A stretch of DNA of 10,224 nucleotides from Deltaproteobacteria bacterium. GTDB taxonomy: Bacteria; Desulfobacterota; DSM-4660; Desulfatiglandales; Desulfatiglandaceae. The position numbers and the translations under genes were made by a program. Positions 1 to 8,082 of this stretch are shown here, in pieces. The notes under the pieces are model-generated. The model was not told the DNA's origin. It searched no databases and saw only the letters and a list, made by a program, of their open reading frames with translations. The stretch is from positions 1 through 10,224 of the forward strand of contig JAFDAP010000034.1 in the NCBI GenBank assembly GCA_019313765.1, in the 5' to 3' direction. The stretch's first letter is position 1, and every line of letters starts with the position of its first letter.

Positions 1-7
1 GGAGCGG

Positions 8-27
8 AATTTTTCAATGGAAAAATT
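8..27 (-). terminator. Short A/T-rich hairpin downstream of lhgO
   Basis: A perfect 8-bp inverted repeat (AATTTTTC, loop of 4, GAAAAATT) lies about 10 nt past the lhgO stop codon. Position and T-rich arms suggest a weak terminator for the minus-strand LysM-lhgO unit, but the stem is A/T-rich and no clean U tract follows, so this is only a candidate. Confidence 0.3.
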
Positions 28-36
28 AAGTAGTAC

Positions 37-1212
37 TTATATTGTAAGCTCACCCACCATCTCCCCAACCCTCCGGGAAATGGCCAGGCTTGAAGTCAGC
101 CCGGGGCTGTCAATCCCCAAAAGGTTAATGAAACGAGGATTAACGGAATCGGCCTCAATGACAAAATCAGGATATCCTGTGAGCCGTGACTGCAGCCCGG
201 CCTGATGCCATATAAGGTCTTCCTCCTTCAGGCCCGGAAAAAATGGATTAACCCTGTCTGTAAAAATCTTTGCAGGGGATGGGGGACCGGACCATTCATC
301 TCTATCACTCACAGGAACCAGTCTGGGTCCAACGGTCACGGTCGATCCCGGAGCAGGCCGGGCCGAGCTGTCGCCAAAGGTGGGCGTTAGGTGGACGCCC
401 ACCGTGAAATGACTGCCATGGTGAGTAATGACAACTTCCGGGGCGGGATAGACGTTCATTCCGGAAAGCCCCAATTCGGGACGCTTATGTGCATAAAACT
501 TGTAGCTTTCCCCTCTCACGGGATCAAGTTCATACGGGGAATCGGGGTTTATCAGCCGGGCCATCCGGTCGGCTTCAACACCCGCTGCATTAACTACTAC
601 CCTTGCCTTAACCCGGTCCGTGTGTCCGTCACGGTAGCGAATGATCAACCTGATGAAATCGCCTTCCGCTTCAAGCCCGACCACCTCGGTATCGGTCATA
701 AACTGGGCACCTGCCCGTGATGCCAGGGCGTGAAACCTGTAGACCAACGCGGTAGGTTCCACAATACCGGTTGTCGGTACGAACAGGGCTGACAGGGCAA
801 TGACATTTGGCTCCAGTACTCTGACCTTTGAGCCGGGAATCTTTTTTACGCCGGGCACACTATTTTTCCCGGCCCGGTCCAGATAGAGATCCAGGATGTC
901 TTCTTGTTCCTTGCTGACGGCAACCACAAGCTTTCCGGTTTTGAGGGCCGGAACCTGATAGCGCTCGCAAAAATCATAAAGCAACCGGTTTCCCGTAACA
1001 CACAGGGCCGCCTTTTGAGGACGTGTCTCCTGATCATAGTAAATGCCTGAATGAATCACGCCCGAATTCCGGCTGGACTGGTTCTCCCCTTTTGTAATCC
1101 CGGGATTTTTTTCAAAGAGAAAGACATCATTATAATACCCGGAAAGCTCCCAGGCCACGGCACAGCCCACAACCCCGCCACCTATAATGGCTATTTCGAC
1201 TTCATTTGCCAA
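37..1212 (-). CDS. lhgO: L-2-hydroxyglutarate oxidase/dehydrogenase-like FAD oxidoreductase
   Basis: A 391-residue FAD-dependent oxidoreductase of the DAO/LhgO (L2HGDH) family, which oxidises L-2-hydroxyglutarate to 2-oxoglutarate and passes electrons to an acceptor such as quinone. The N-terminal Rossmann motif is visible (G11, G13, G16, with acidic E34 at the end of the second strand to hold the ribose). It is followed by the family signature QSSRNSGVIHSGIYY at 45-59 and, near the C-terminus (366-378), GIDSPGLTSSLAI, which contributes to the flavin pocket. E. coli LhgO is about 420 residues, so this one is slightly short but intact. No signal peptide or membrane segment is seen. The only usable start is TTG, because an in-frame TGA lies three codons upstream; a GGTGA Shine-Dalgarno 6 nt before supports it. 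It lies 13 nt downstream of the LysM gene, so the two are probably co-transcribed. Exact substrate is inferred from family signatures; another 2-hydroxyacid remains possible. Confidence 0.85.
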   Translation of the reverse strand: MANEVEIAIIGGGVVGCAVAWELSGYYNDVFLFEKNPGITKGENQSSRNSGVIHSGIYYDQETRPQKAALCVTGNRLLYDFCERYQVPALKTGKLVVAVSKEQEDILDLYLDRAGKNSVPGVKKIPGSKVRVLEPNVIALSALFVPTTGIVEPTALVYRFHALASRAGAQFMTDTEVVGLEAEGDFIRLIIRYRDGHTDRVKARVVVNAAGVEADRMARLINPDSPYELDPVRGESYKFYAHKRPELGLSGMNVYPAPEVVITHHGSHFTVGVHLTPTFGDSSARPAPGSTVTVGPRLVPVSDRDEWSGPPSPAKIFTDRVNPFFPGLKEEDLIWHQAGLQSRLTGYPDFVIEADSVNPRFINLLGIDSPGLTSSLAISRRVGEMVGELTI

Positions 1213-1218
1213 TAAGAT

Positions 1219-1223
1219 TCACC
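1219..1223 (-). promoter_or_regulatory. Ribosome binding site deciding the lhgO TTG start
   Basis: GGTGA on the minus strand, 6 nt before TTG at 1212-1210. The TGA within it is in frame with lhgO, which rules out any longer N-terminus. The next residues already lead into the first strand of the FAD fold, so a later start would damage the domain. Confidence 0.6.
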
Positions 1224-1225
1224 GT

Positions 1226-2980
1226 TCAGGAAAAGGACAGGACCAAAATCCTGTAACCTCTCTGGGACAAAAATACTGCGATTTCACGGGGCAGGCTTAG
1301 TGGGGTAGCAAATACCGGCTTTCCATCTTGATCTGAAAATACGTTTCCGGGAAGGGACAGCCTGATATTTCTTGCATCATCTCTTTTGGCTGCCATGAAG
1401 TCATGTGGCCCGGTATCAAATGGAACACCGATAAACTCAAGCGTCTTTGAAACAATGGCCAAAGGCTCCTTCTCGCCGGCCAGAGACAGGACTGAAAACT
1501 GGTGTTCCTTTAGAAATGAGATGACCTCCGGCCCTAAGACCGTCAAGGCAATAATGGCATCACTTCCCTTGACCTTCAGGAAAAAATCCGCCGTGACAAT
1601 AAGTTTAAAGTCCGCCTTCTGGCTCTGATAGACAGGAATTTTCACCGCGGTTGAGAAAGTCCGGCCGCTAAGGTCCAGCAATGATTTTATCAACGCCGGG
1701 GCATCTCCTCCACCAGTCAACATTTCAGCCTCGGCCGTACCTTCTGTCATGTCACCTTGTCCCGGGGGATAATCGATGACTTTTACCCCCAACCCCTTCA
1801 AATAATCCTTGATAATCGGTGAATTGTGAAATGCCGGGCTATCTGTCAGGTTGATAACGGCAAAGTCAGCCGCGTTATCCGATCCGGCTTGGGACAGCCT
1901 TATAATCCAGTCCCCTGAAATCTGAAGACCAATGTCTCCTTTAAGTCCTAATGTTTCTCCCCTCTTGAAAACCTTGGGGTAATCGCAAACCCTGATAATC
2001 TTATCCAGGGCCGCCCTAAGATCCTCATCTTCGGCAATATGTACGATCCTATAATTTTCCCAGCTGGACCCGATGAGTTTTTCCATCCTCTCGGGGACCT
2101 TATTGTTCAGATCCAGGATCACCATCAGGCCGTTTCGAAGATTAATAATAGGAAAGGCTTTTGCCTCGAGATCTATCTGTCCCCCCGATTTCAAGGGGAT
2201 AAAATGCCTGCCGGTCTGGACCCACTCCTCTCCGATTTCAGTAAATATCATGGCCAGATCATGACCCACGGCGCTTGGCTTTCGGCTTTTACTTACGGCC
2301 TTATCATCGCTTTTAATTTCAAGTTTTTTGGAAACTGCTGACACAATGGGTTTTCTGACAATTTCGGGAGAATAGATGGGCAGTCTGATGACCTGACCCG
2401 GATATATCAAATTCGGGTCTTTGATAGAGGGGTTCAATTGTTTAACAAGGTCAAGATACTCCTTGTACATATCCTTTGGGGGAATGTCGTACCTGTCCTT
2501 GGCAAGCATGGTAAGACTATCGCCCGGTTTGACGGAATAATTTTCAAGATCCAGGTCCTTCAGAGCGGCTACCGGGACAACTTTTTCGGGCAAAGAAGGC
2601 TCAGGTGCGAGCCCGCCTGCAATCGGCACAATCTTAAGGGGAATAATAATCTTCTCCCCCGGGTGGACCAGATCGAGATTCTGGAAAGACTTGTTCAGTT
2701 TTTTGAGCACAGAGAGCAGTTCAGCCAGATCCCTCTGTTTCAGCAGGCCTTTTTCTCTTAAGATCTTCCATACCCACTCACCCTTTTTTATGGTAAAGGT
2801 CTCTGTGAGGACTTTCTTATCATCAACCTTATGGATATCTTTTTCTATTTCCGCGGTCTTTTCCAGGGATATGTCATAGGTCTTTTCTTCTTCCTGGGCC
2901 AGTGACGCTTCCAGGTAGAAAAAAACCGGCAGAATGCTTAAAAAGGCCGAAAGGGTAAATTTGAAAATGGTTGATGTCAT
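1226..2980 (-). CDS. Exported protein with two LysM domains and a fourfold-repeat C-terminal region
   Basis: A 584-residue protein. A signal peptide is visible (K7, hydrophobic stretch, likely cut ASLA|QEE after residue 28), so it acts in the periplasm or at the envelope. Two LysM domains follow, at about 61-115 (FTIKKGEWVWKIL ... VHPGEKIIIPL) and 147-202 (YSVKPGDSLTMLA ... IYPGQVIRLPI); LysM domains bind peptidoglycan glycan strands. A charged linker leads to a C-terminal half (about 240-584) that I cannot assign to a known family. It appears to be four degenerate units of about 80 residues, each with a hydrophobic strand, a helix and a second strand (see findings). I prefer the ATG at 2980 over an in-frame TTG at 2986: AGG lies 7 nt before the ATG, while the TTG has almost no spacing. 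It is the first gene of a probable unit with lhgO, although no functional link is evident. No peptidase or amidase motif was recognised, so a structural or adaptor role is only a guess. Confidence 0.82.
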   Translation of the reverse strand: MTSTIFKFTLSAFLSILPVFFYLEASLAQEEEKTYDISLEKTAEIEKDIHKVDDKKVLTETFTIKKGEWVWKILREKGLLKQRDLAELLSVLKKLNKSFQNLDLVHPGEKIIIPLKIVPIAGGLAPEPSLPEKVVPVAALKDLDLENYSVKPGDSLTMLAKDRYDIPPKDMYKEYLDLVKQLNPSIKDPNLIYPGQVIRLPIYSPEIVRKPIVSAVSKKLEIKSDDKAVSKSRKPSAVGHDLAMIFTEIGEEWVQTGRHFIPLKSGGQIDLEAKAFPIINLRNGLMVILDLNNKVPERMEKLIGSSWENYRIVHIAEDEDLRAALDKIIRVCDYPKVFKRGETLGLKGDIGLQISGDWIIRLSQAGSDNAADFAVINLTDSPAFHNSPIIKDYLKGLGVKVIDYPPGQGDMTEGTAEAEMLTGGGDAPALIKSLLDLSGRTFSTAVKIPVYQSQKADFKLIVTADFFLKVKGSDAIIALTVLGPEVISFLKEHQFSVLSLAGEKEPLAIVSKTLEFIGVPFDTGPHDFMAAKRDDARNIRLSLPGNVFSDQDGKPVFATPLSLPREIAVFLSQRGYRILVLSFS

Positions 2981-2994
2981 CCGCAAGCCTGTTT

Positions 2995-3023
2995 ATTAAG
3001 GGATTTTGTATCTTCTCAGTAAA
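2995..3023 (-). promoter_or_regulatory. Possible sigma70-type promoter of the LysM-lhgO unit
   Basis: On the minus strand TTTACT (3018-3023) is followed after 17 nt by CTTAAT (2995-3000). The -10 match is modest and the implied leader would be very short, about 10 nt before the Shine-Dalgarno and ATG at 2980, so the true promoter may lie further upstream. Confidence 0.25.
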
Positions 3024-3111
3024 TCGGGGGATCCGAACCCGCATATCGAATCTTTGATGCTTATAACCACCTGATATTACTAAAAGGCATTTTTTATTTT
3101 TGCATATTTTG

Positions 3112-3181
3112 TCCACCCTCCGTAGCAGGCTATCCACCCTCCGTAGCAACTACTGCGGAGGACGGGCTGCGGAGGACGGGC
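3112..3181. repeat. Compact direct and inverted repeat cluster
   Basis: TCCACCCTCCGTAGCA occurs twice (3112-3127 and 3133-3148, period 21). It is followed at once by two abutting copies of TGCGGAGGACGGGC (3154-3167 and 3168-3181, period 14). The second pair is roughly the inverted complement of the first (CCTCCGTAG against CTGCGGAGG), so the 70-bp block can fold into a GC-rich hairpin in alternative registers. It lies between divergent genes in otherwise A/T-rich DNA. No encoded function is evident; it resembles a dispersed intergenic palindromic repeat. Confidence 0.7.
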
Positions 3182-3307
3182 GCCTTTTTGCGGCTATGTC
3201 AATAATAGGAACTTAACTCTTACATTGTCAATATCATTTTTTTTATCCATTTTGCACTATATATTGAGATTTTTTCTCCTATCTCATACAGTATGTGGTA
3301 TTTTCCC

Positions 3308-3336
3308 TTTACATACCCCCTATAATTTGATAATAT
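3308..3336 (+). promoter_or_regulatory. Sigma70-type promoter of smc
   Basis: TTTACA (3308-3313), a 17-nt spacer and TAATAT (3331-3336) lie 31 nt upstream of the smc ATG. Transcription would begin near 3343, leaving a leader of about 25 nt that includes GGAGG at 3358-3362. Confidence 0.6.
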
Positions 3337-3367
3337 ACATGAAAAATTGAAGTAACCGGAGGAAACC

Positions 3368-6300
3368 ATGAAGATCAAGAAGCTTTCCATCCATGGGTTC
3401 AAGTCTTTTATGGACAGGCTTGATATCACCTTTCCCAGGGGAATCAGCGGGGTTGTTGGGCCGAATGGATGTGGAAAGAGCAACATCGTGGATGCAATCA
3501 GATGGTGCATGGGGGAGCAGAGCCCTAAGCAGTTAAGGGGCCGGCGCATGGAAGATATCATATTCAGCGGTGCCGGAAATGACAAACCCATGGGCATGGC
3601 AGAGGTTTCCCTCCTTTTTGAAAACGGAGACAGTTCATTTCCCCCGGCATTTGCGCAGGATGCAGAGCTGTCGGTAACCCGGCGTTTGTACAGATCGGGA
3701 GAAAGCGAATATATGATCAACAAGGTCCCGTGCAGGCTCAAGGATATCCAGGAGATTTTCATGGATACCGGCCTTGGGAACAGGGCCTATTCCATTATCG
3801 GTCAGGGCCAGATAGGGACCATATTAGAGCAAAAACCGGAAGAAACCAGGGTCATGCTGGAAGAGGCCGCCGGGATTACAAAATACAGGAAAAAGGTAGA
3901 GGTATCACAGAGAAAGATAGAGCTTACGGAAGCGAATCTTCAACGCGTGGAAGACATCTTAGGGGAAGTTCAGAAACAGATACGTTCCCTCAAGAGACAG
4001 GCATCCAAGGCCAGGCGATATAAGGCCGTTTGCGAGGAGATTCGAAATCTGGAACTCATCCTTTATGCCAATACCTATCATGAGCTAAAGGAAGATTCGG
4101 GTAACAGGCTGAAATCTACAGAAGACCTCGTTCAACAGGAATTGGCCCGGTCCACCACCCTCTCCCAACATCACGCTCGAATAGAGACTATGAATTTGGA
4201 GTTGGAAGAAAAGGATGCGGATTTGTCAATGTGTCGGAAAAGCCACCTTGACTTGAGAGAAAATGTCCACAAAAAGGAGGGCAGCATTGAATCCCTTGCA
4301 CGGGAAATGAGGATGCAGGAGGAGCAGGAAGGCAGGCTCAAGGAAGAACAGGAAGAGATAAGGATCAGACTCACAAACCTTAAAGAGGAAAAGGTAACTC
4401 TTCAAGAGGAAGTGAAGAGCATGGAAGAGAGGTCGCTTGAAATAGAAGGGGAGACCTCCATTAAAGAAAAACGCCTTAAGGCCAGGCAGGATTTTCTGAA
4501 GGATATCAAGGAAGAGTATGAAAAGGCCAGGTCCGAATTGAATGACGGCGTAAACAAGGAAGTGGGATTGAATCATGAATCCGGTTATCTGAATAAGATG
4601 CTGGGTCAAATTACCGATGGCCGGTCCCGCCTGGAAAAAGAGTTAAAAGACTTCAAGAATAAGATTGAAACCATAATCAATGCCTCTGAACGGAAAAGCT
4701 TAGCCAGGGAGGCCACGGCGGAGCGGCTGCGGGAGATAAAGGAATCCATTGAACACCAGAACATGAACTGTGAAGAGTTGGAACAGGTAAGAAAAGGCAT
4801 TGAATCGGAGCTCAAGTCGGCAGAGGCGGACCTCAATGTCTGCCAGTCGCGCTTAGCCAGCCTGCAATCCCTTACAGAGAATTTTGAAGGGTACAAAATG
4901 GGTGTCCGTACCATAATGAAGGCCCATGACCTGGAACCTCGTAAACAGGGCCGCATCCTGGGTCTTGTGGCAGACGTCATCCAGGTGGATTCCAAATATG
5001 AACTGGCCGTTGAAGCAGTCCTGGCCGACAGGTTACAATACGTGATCGTGGAATCACAGGAAGACGGCAGACAGGCCATTGATTATTTGAAAACCAGGGA
5101 AAAAGGAAGAAGCAGTTTTGTTCCGATTAAGGACATTAAAGCAAACGGAAACGGTAAGGCAGAACATGCGCAATTAACGCTTTTGCCGGACCTTGTTTCC
5201 GTGCCCGAGGCATATAAGCCTTTGATAAATGCCCTGCTGGGTGACACCGTGCTCGTGGAAAACCTTGATCAGGCACTGTCTTTGTGGAAAAACAATGGAA
5301 CGGATCTGTGTTTTGTAACCGCAGACGGAGACATGATCGATCAAAGAGGTGTAATCAGCGGCGGAAAGCTTACTCAGAATTCCCGTGGTCTTTTAGCCAG
5401 GAAACGGGAGATGTCGGAGCTGAAAGAAAAGTCTGTTGAATACCAAAAAAACGTCGATGCTTTGAAACTCAAGCTGGAAAATACGGTAACGGACATACAG
5501 GAGAACAAAACGGCGATAGAAGACTTAGCCGAGAATAGATGGACCTGCCAGGATGAAATAAACGAGTTTGATAAGATACTCTTCCGCCTGGGCCAGGAAC
5601 TGGATCAGTTGGAAAATCTTTCCCAAAAGATATCACAGGACCTGGAAAGAAAGGACATAGAAGAGCGCAAGCACAAGAAAGAACTCTCAAGGATTGAAGA
5701 GGAACTTGACCTGCGAAAGGCAAGGCGAAAAAAGGAGGAGGAATACTTTCAAGAAAAGGAGATTGAGCTGAAAGAGTCTGAAGAAGAATTTGACCGGTTT
5801 CGAGATGAACTGACAAAGCTCCAGGCGGATTACCGTATTATCAAGGAAGGACGTCGTGGCCTTCTTCGTGAGATTCAAATGAAAGACGACTTTGCTGATG
5901 ACTCCCTAAAGCGACTTGAGAAGATTGAAGAGGATATTTCCCGGGGAAGACATACCCGTGATGAGTGCCTGATGAGAAAAGAGACGCTCAGGGAGGAACT
6001 GGAAGTTATCTATGACGAACTGAAAAAATCGGAAGAGGTCGTGAACCGGGCGGAGCAGGAGCGCCAGGTATTCCTGAACGGCATCAGGGAGGAAGAAAGA
6101 AAGGCGGAACAGCTTCGTGAAGAGATAGAGGCCCTCAAAGAAAAGGTTAACAGGGCCAAGATGGAGCACTCGGAAATACAGTTCAGGATGAACAACCTGG
6201 TTGAAAAGGCCAAGGAAAAGGCCGATCTGGACCTGAGCCGTGTCTATGAACAGTACTTAGATGATGATTTTTCCGCCGCAGAGGTGGAGGGAAAACTCGA

Positions 6301-6973
6301 ACACCAGAAAAATCTGAAGCAAAGATTAGGAGATGTAAACCTGACGGCCATTAAGGAACACGAGGCACTCAAAGAGCGTTATGAGTTCATAAAGAACCAG
6401 AGGGAAGACCTGCTGAGTTCCATTGAATCCCTTCGGGTTGCCATTCGAAAGATCAACAAGACCTCGCTTGAGAAATTCGCAAAGGCCTTAAGGGACGTGG
6501 ACGCGAAATTGAAAGAGGTTTTCCCCATTTTATTTAACGGCGGTACGGCCGGACTTAGATTGATTGATGAGACAAAACCATTGGAGAGCGGTGTCCTGGT
6601 AGAAGTACAACCGCCGGGCAAAAAACTGAGCCACATGGGACTCCTCTCGGGCGGCGAGAAGGCCCTGGTCGCAATGGCCCTTATCTTTTCCATTTACATG
6701 GTAAAACCGAGCCCGTTCTGTCTTTTAGATGAGGTGGATGCCCCCCTTGACGAGGCCAATGTCGACCGGTTCAATAACCTTATAAAGGAGATCAAAAGGT
6801 CCTCCCAGATCATTATGGTCACCCACAGTCGAAGGACCATGGAGATCGTGGACAGGCTTTACGGAATCACCATGGAAAAGGCCGGTATATCCAAGACCGT
6901 AACCGTGGATATAGAGGGCATGAAAAAAGCGGCCCCGGAAAATGCGCAGGGCGATCAGCCCACGGTTCATTAA
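3368..6973 (+). CDS. smc: Chromosome segregation/condensation ATPase Smc
   Basis: A 1201-residue Smc protein, close to the 1186 residues of the B. subtilis protein. The ABC-type head is split. The N-terminal part carries Walker A GPNGCGKS (31-38) and the Q-loop segment IIGQGQIG (about 143-150). The C-terminal part carries the signature LLSGGEK (1092-1098), Walker B FCLLDE with catalytic E1122, the D-loop PLDE (1126-1129) and the switch histidine H1153. Two long charged coiled coils (about 170-490 and 680-1010) flank a hinge at about 500-670 that includes GLVADVIQV and GVISGGKL. Such proteins dimerise through the hinge, usually join ScpA and ScpB, and extrude DNA loops to compact and separate chromosomes; neither scp gene is in this window. 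The start is well supported: GGAGG sits 5 nt before the ATG and the N-terminus MKIKKLSIHGFKSF matches the family. All catalytic motifs are intact. ftsY follows after a likely terminator. Confidence 0.98.
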   Translation: MKIKKLSIHGFKSFMDRLDITFPRGISGVVGPNGCGKSNIVDAIRWCMGEQSPKQLRGRRMEDIIFSGAGNDKPMGMAEVSLLFENGDSSFPPAFAQDAELSVTRRLYRSGESEYMINKVPCRLKDIQEIFMDTGLGNRAYSIIGQGQIGTILEQKPEETRVMLEEAAGITKYRKKVEVSQRKIELTEANLQRVEDILGEVQKQIRSLKRQASKARRYKAVCEEIRNLELILYANTYHELKEDSGNRLKSTEDLVQQELARSTTLSQHHARIETMNLELEEKDADLSMCRKSHLDLRENVHKKEGSIESLAREMRMQEEQEGRLKEEQEEIRIRLTNLKEEKVTLQEEVKSMEERSLEIEGETSIKEKRLKARQDFLKDIKEEYEKARSELNDGVNKEVGLNHESGYLNKMLGQITDGRSRLEKELKDFKNKIETIINASERKSLAREATAERLREIKESIEHQNMNCEELEQVRKGIESELKSAEADLNVCQSRLASLQSLTENFEGYKMGVRTIMKAHDLEPRKQGRILGLVADVIQVDSKYELAVEAVLADRLQYVIVESQEDGRQAIDYLKTREKGRSSFVPIKDIKANGNGKAEHAQLTLLPDLVSVPEAYKPLINALLGDTVLVENLDQALSLWKNNGTDLCFVTADGDMIDQRGVISGGKLTQNSRGLLARKREMSELKEKSVEYQKNVDALKLKLENTVTDIQENKTAIEDLAENRWTCQDEINEFDKILFRLGQELDQLENLSQKISQDLERKDIEERKHKKELSRIEEELDLRKARRKKEEEYFQEKEIELKESEEEFDRFRDELTKLQADYRIIKEGRRGLLREIQMKDDFADDSLKRLEKIEEDISRGRHTRDECLMRKETLREELEVIYDELKKSEEVVNRAEQERQVFLNGIREEERKAEQLREEIEALKEKVNRAKMEHSEIQFRMNNLVEKAKEKADLDLSRVYEQYLDDDFSAAEVEGKLEHQKNLKQRLGDVNLTAIKEHEALKERYEFIKNQREDLLSSIESLRVAIRKINKTSLEKFAKALRDVDAKLKEVFPILFNGGTAGLRLIDETKPLESGVLVEVQPPGKKLSHMGLLSGGEKALVAMALIFSIYMVKPSPFCLLDEVDAPLDEANVDRFNNLIKEIKRSSQIIMVTHSRRTMEIVDRLYGITMEKAGISKTVTVDIEGMKKAAPENAQGDQPTVH

Positions 6974-6998
6974 ATTCCAATACGCCGTAACGAAGCAT

Positions 6999-7059
6999 AA
7001 AACCCCCTTGTCTCCCAGTGCCGCTAACTTCGGGCGCCGGGGGATTTGAGGGGTTTTTT
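6999..7059 (+). terminator. Likely intrinsic terminator after smc
   Basis: AAAACCCC (6999-7006) pairs perfectly with GGGGTTTT (7050-7057), and an inner TCCC (7013-7016) can pair with GGGA (7041-7044); TTTTTT runs to 7059. It begins about 25 nt after the smc stop codon. The long apical part is unusual, but arms plus T tract fit rho-independent termination. It argues for at least partly separate transcription of ftsY. Confidence 0.6.
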
Positions 7060-7134
7060 GTTAAAGACCCTTTTCCGACCGCTGAGATTCTGGTACTGTG
7101 GGATTTCTTAATTTTTTATGGAAAGGGTTTTTAT

Positions 7135-8082
7135 ATGATGAAATTATTCCCCTCCCCTGACCGGGAAAAAGGGATTTTCAAAAGGCTTCGCCAGGGACTC
7201 TCAAAGACAAGGACAAGCTTCACCGGAAGGCTGGATCGCCTGTTTTTGGGCAAAAAGGAGATCACAGAGGATCTTCTGGAAGAACTGGAGGAAATCCTTT
7301 TCACCTCGGATATCGGTGTTGCAACGACACAAGAACTGATAGATTCGGTCCAGGATCAGGTAAAGAGAAAGGAACTGAAAGATCCCCGGAAGCTGAAAAA
7401 AGTCCTGAGGGATCATATTGTTTCATTTCTGGAAAACCCTCCCGTGGAGCATCCGTCGCCCGGGCCGGGGGAACCCTTAGTCATTATGGTCATAGGCGTA
7501 AACGGCGTTGGAAAGACCACCACAATAGGCAAGACAGCACAAAAATTCAGGTCCCAGGGAAAGTCGGTCCTGTTAGTGGCGGCAGATACCTTCAGGGCCG
7601 CGGCGGTCGAGCAGTTGGGGATCTGGGGCGAACGGGCTGGGGCGGATGTAATAAAACAGGCGCCCGGAGCAGATCCATCTGCAGTGGCCTTTGATGGCCT
7701 GAGCGCCGCATGCTCAAGAAAGGTTGATGTGGTCCTAATCGATACGGCAGGGCGCCTTCATACCAAAGTAAATCTCATGGAGGAGTTACAAAAGATCCAC
7801 AGTGTGACCGGCAAAAAACTCTCTGGGGCCCCCCATGAAGTCTGGTTAGTGCTGGATGCCACGACCGGTCAGAACGCCATTTCCCAGGCCGAAATATTCA
7901 ATGATGCATTAGGGGTCACCGATATTATCCTGACCAAACTGGACGGCACTGCAAAGGGAGGCATTGTCATAGGCATCTGCCGGCAACTCAAGATACCCAT
8001 TAAGTATATTGGTATCGGCGAAAAGGTTGATGACCTCAGGCCCTTTAATTCCGAAGATTTTGTGCAGGCCATATTTGATTAA
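7135..8082 (+). CDS. ftsY: Signal recognition particle receptor FtsY
   Basis: The SRP receptor GTPase, which docks SRP (Ffh plus 4.5S RNA) carrying nascent membrane proteins to the inner membrane and translocon. From ATG 7135 it has 315 residues. The N-terminus is short and basic (residues about 8-40), as in FtsY proteins that lack the long acidic A domain of E. coli, and probably includes the membrane-contacting amphipathic helix. The N domain spans about 40-110 and the G domain 115-315. GTPase motifs are intact: GVNGVGKTT (121-129), DTFRAAAVEQ (from 151), DTAGRL (203-208), TKLDGTAKGG (267-276) and GIGEKVDDLRPF (293-304). An in-frame ATG at 7018 exists, but it falls inside the smc terminator and the extra 39 residues are not FtsY-like. 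GAAAGGG (7121-7127) lies 7 nt before 7135; the adjacent ATG at 7138 is also possible. The smc-ftsY order is known from other bacteria, such as the rnc-smc-ftsY cluster of B. subtilis. Confidence 0.96.
   Translation: MMKLFPSPDREKGIFKRLRQGLSKTRTSFTGRLDRLFLGKKEITEDLLEELEEILFTSDIGVATTQELIDSVQDQVKRKELKDPRKLKKVLRDHIVSFLENPPVEHPSPGPGEPLVIMVIGVNGVGKTTTIGKTAQKFRSQGKSVLLVAADTFRAAAVEQLGIWGERAGADVIKQAPGADPSAVAFDGLSAACSRKVDVVLIDTAGRLHTKVNLMEELQKIHSVTGKKLSGAPHEVWLVLDATTGQNAISQAEIFNDALGVTDIILTKLDGTAKGGIVIGICRQLKIPIKYIGIGEKVDDLRPFNSEDFVQAIFD

Larger units (their letters stand above)
2981..3367. other. Divergent intergenic region between the LysM gene and smc
   Basis: 387 nt without a credible gene. It contains a possible weak promoter for the LysM gene next to its start, a repeat cluster at 3112-3181, an A/T-rich stretch at 3230-3340 and the smc promoter at its right end. 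The short open frames here have no recognisable protein features. Confidence 0.7.

Noticed and set aside
2981..2986. TTG start of the LysM gene at 2986
   Set aside because: It adds only two residues and lacks proper Shine-Dalgarno spacing; the ATG at 2980 has AGG 7 nt upstream.
3020..3045. tRNA T-arm-like sequence GGGTTCGGATCCC on the minus strand
   Set aside because: The loop differs from TTCRANY, the stem is imperfect, and no acceptor, D or anticodon arms can be found around it.
2874..3149. 91-codon minus-strand open frame upstream of the LysM gene
   Set aside because: It overlaps the LysM start in another frame, begins in the repeat cluster and shows no protein-like features.
3220..3762. 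180-codon minus-strand open frame
   Set aside because: It is antisense to the conserved Walker A region of smc and is low-complexity; a shadow frame.
7018..7134. N-terminal extension of FtsY from ATG 7018
   Set aside because: It lies in the loop and 3' arm of the smc terminator, has no ribosome binding site, and the residues are unlike FtsY. ATG 7135 has GAAAGGG at good spacing.
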